13,772 nucleotides of DNA from an uncultured Prevotella sp. (GTDB lineage: Bacteria; Bacteroidota; Bacteroidia; Bacteroidales; Bacteroidaceae): assembly GCA_934120735.1 (NCBI GenBank), contig CAKOVA010000056.1, forward strand, positions 1 through 13,772, read 5' to 3'. Shown here piece by piece: positions 13,758 to 13,772 of this stretch. A program made the position numbers and the translations under genes. Each line of letters starts with the position of its first letter. The stretch's first letter is position 1. The notes below the pieces were generated by a model. It was not told where the DNA came from. It searched no databases and saw only the letters and a program-made list of their open reading frames with translations.

Positions 13758-13772
13758 CGAATGGTTACAAAT

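Overview
The window looks like chromosomal DNA of a Prevotella-like member of the Bacteroidota. This is inferred from the promoter style (repeated TAnnTTTG -7 boxes), from lineage-typical forms of RuvB, YbeY and CoaD, and from a BspA-type surface protein. I cannot name a species from the sequence alone.

Layout. (1) Positions 1-1117 are a degraded left flank: the first 15 codons of a minus-strand gene that resembles an ECF sigma factor, a broken transposase fragment, and about 600 bp without a convincing gene but with several inverted repeats and a minus-strand promoter-like box. (2) An ADP-ribosylglycohydrolase-family gene (1118-1915) converges on a Zn/Cd-type P1B ATPase (2070-3920, minus), with a strong hairpin between them. 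(3) ruvB, coaD and ybeY form a plus-strand housekeeping cluster (4194-6192). (4) nadB, nadA and nadC (6446-9984) form a complete operon for de novo synthesis of nicotinate mononucleotide from aspartate. (5) A non-coding stretch (9985-10344) carries a 22-bp tandem array and a perfect 19-bp stem hairpin. (6) A CDF zinc-type exporter (minus) follows. (7) A 200-bp MITE-like palindromic element with perfect 22-bp ends comes next. (8) The window closes with a secreted BspA-like protein built of 26-residue repeats, with a possible structured leader and a clean terminator.

How the genes work together. NadB oxidises aspartate to iminoaspartate, NadA condenses it with dihydroxyacetone phosphate to quinolinate, and NadC converts quinolinate to nicotinate mononucleotide. 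The P1B ATPase and the CDF protein are two independent metal export routes in one neighbourhood, but they are separate transcription units. RuvB (recombination), CoaD (coenzyme A) and YbeY (rRNA maturation) are linked only by co-transcription.

The most interesting non-coding signal is a family of 66-bp units found upstream of ruvB (one copy) and nadB (two in tandem). Each unit has a conserved frame, a self-complementary core whose sequence differs from copy to copy while staying base-paired, and a -7 promoter box at its right end. These look like small palindromic elements that add promoters. The second is the MITE-like element beside the CDF and BspA-like genes.
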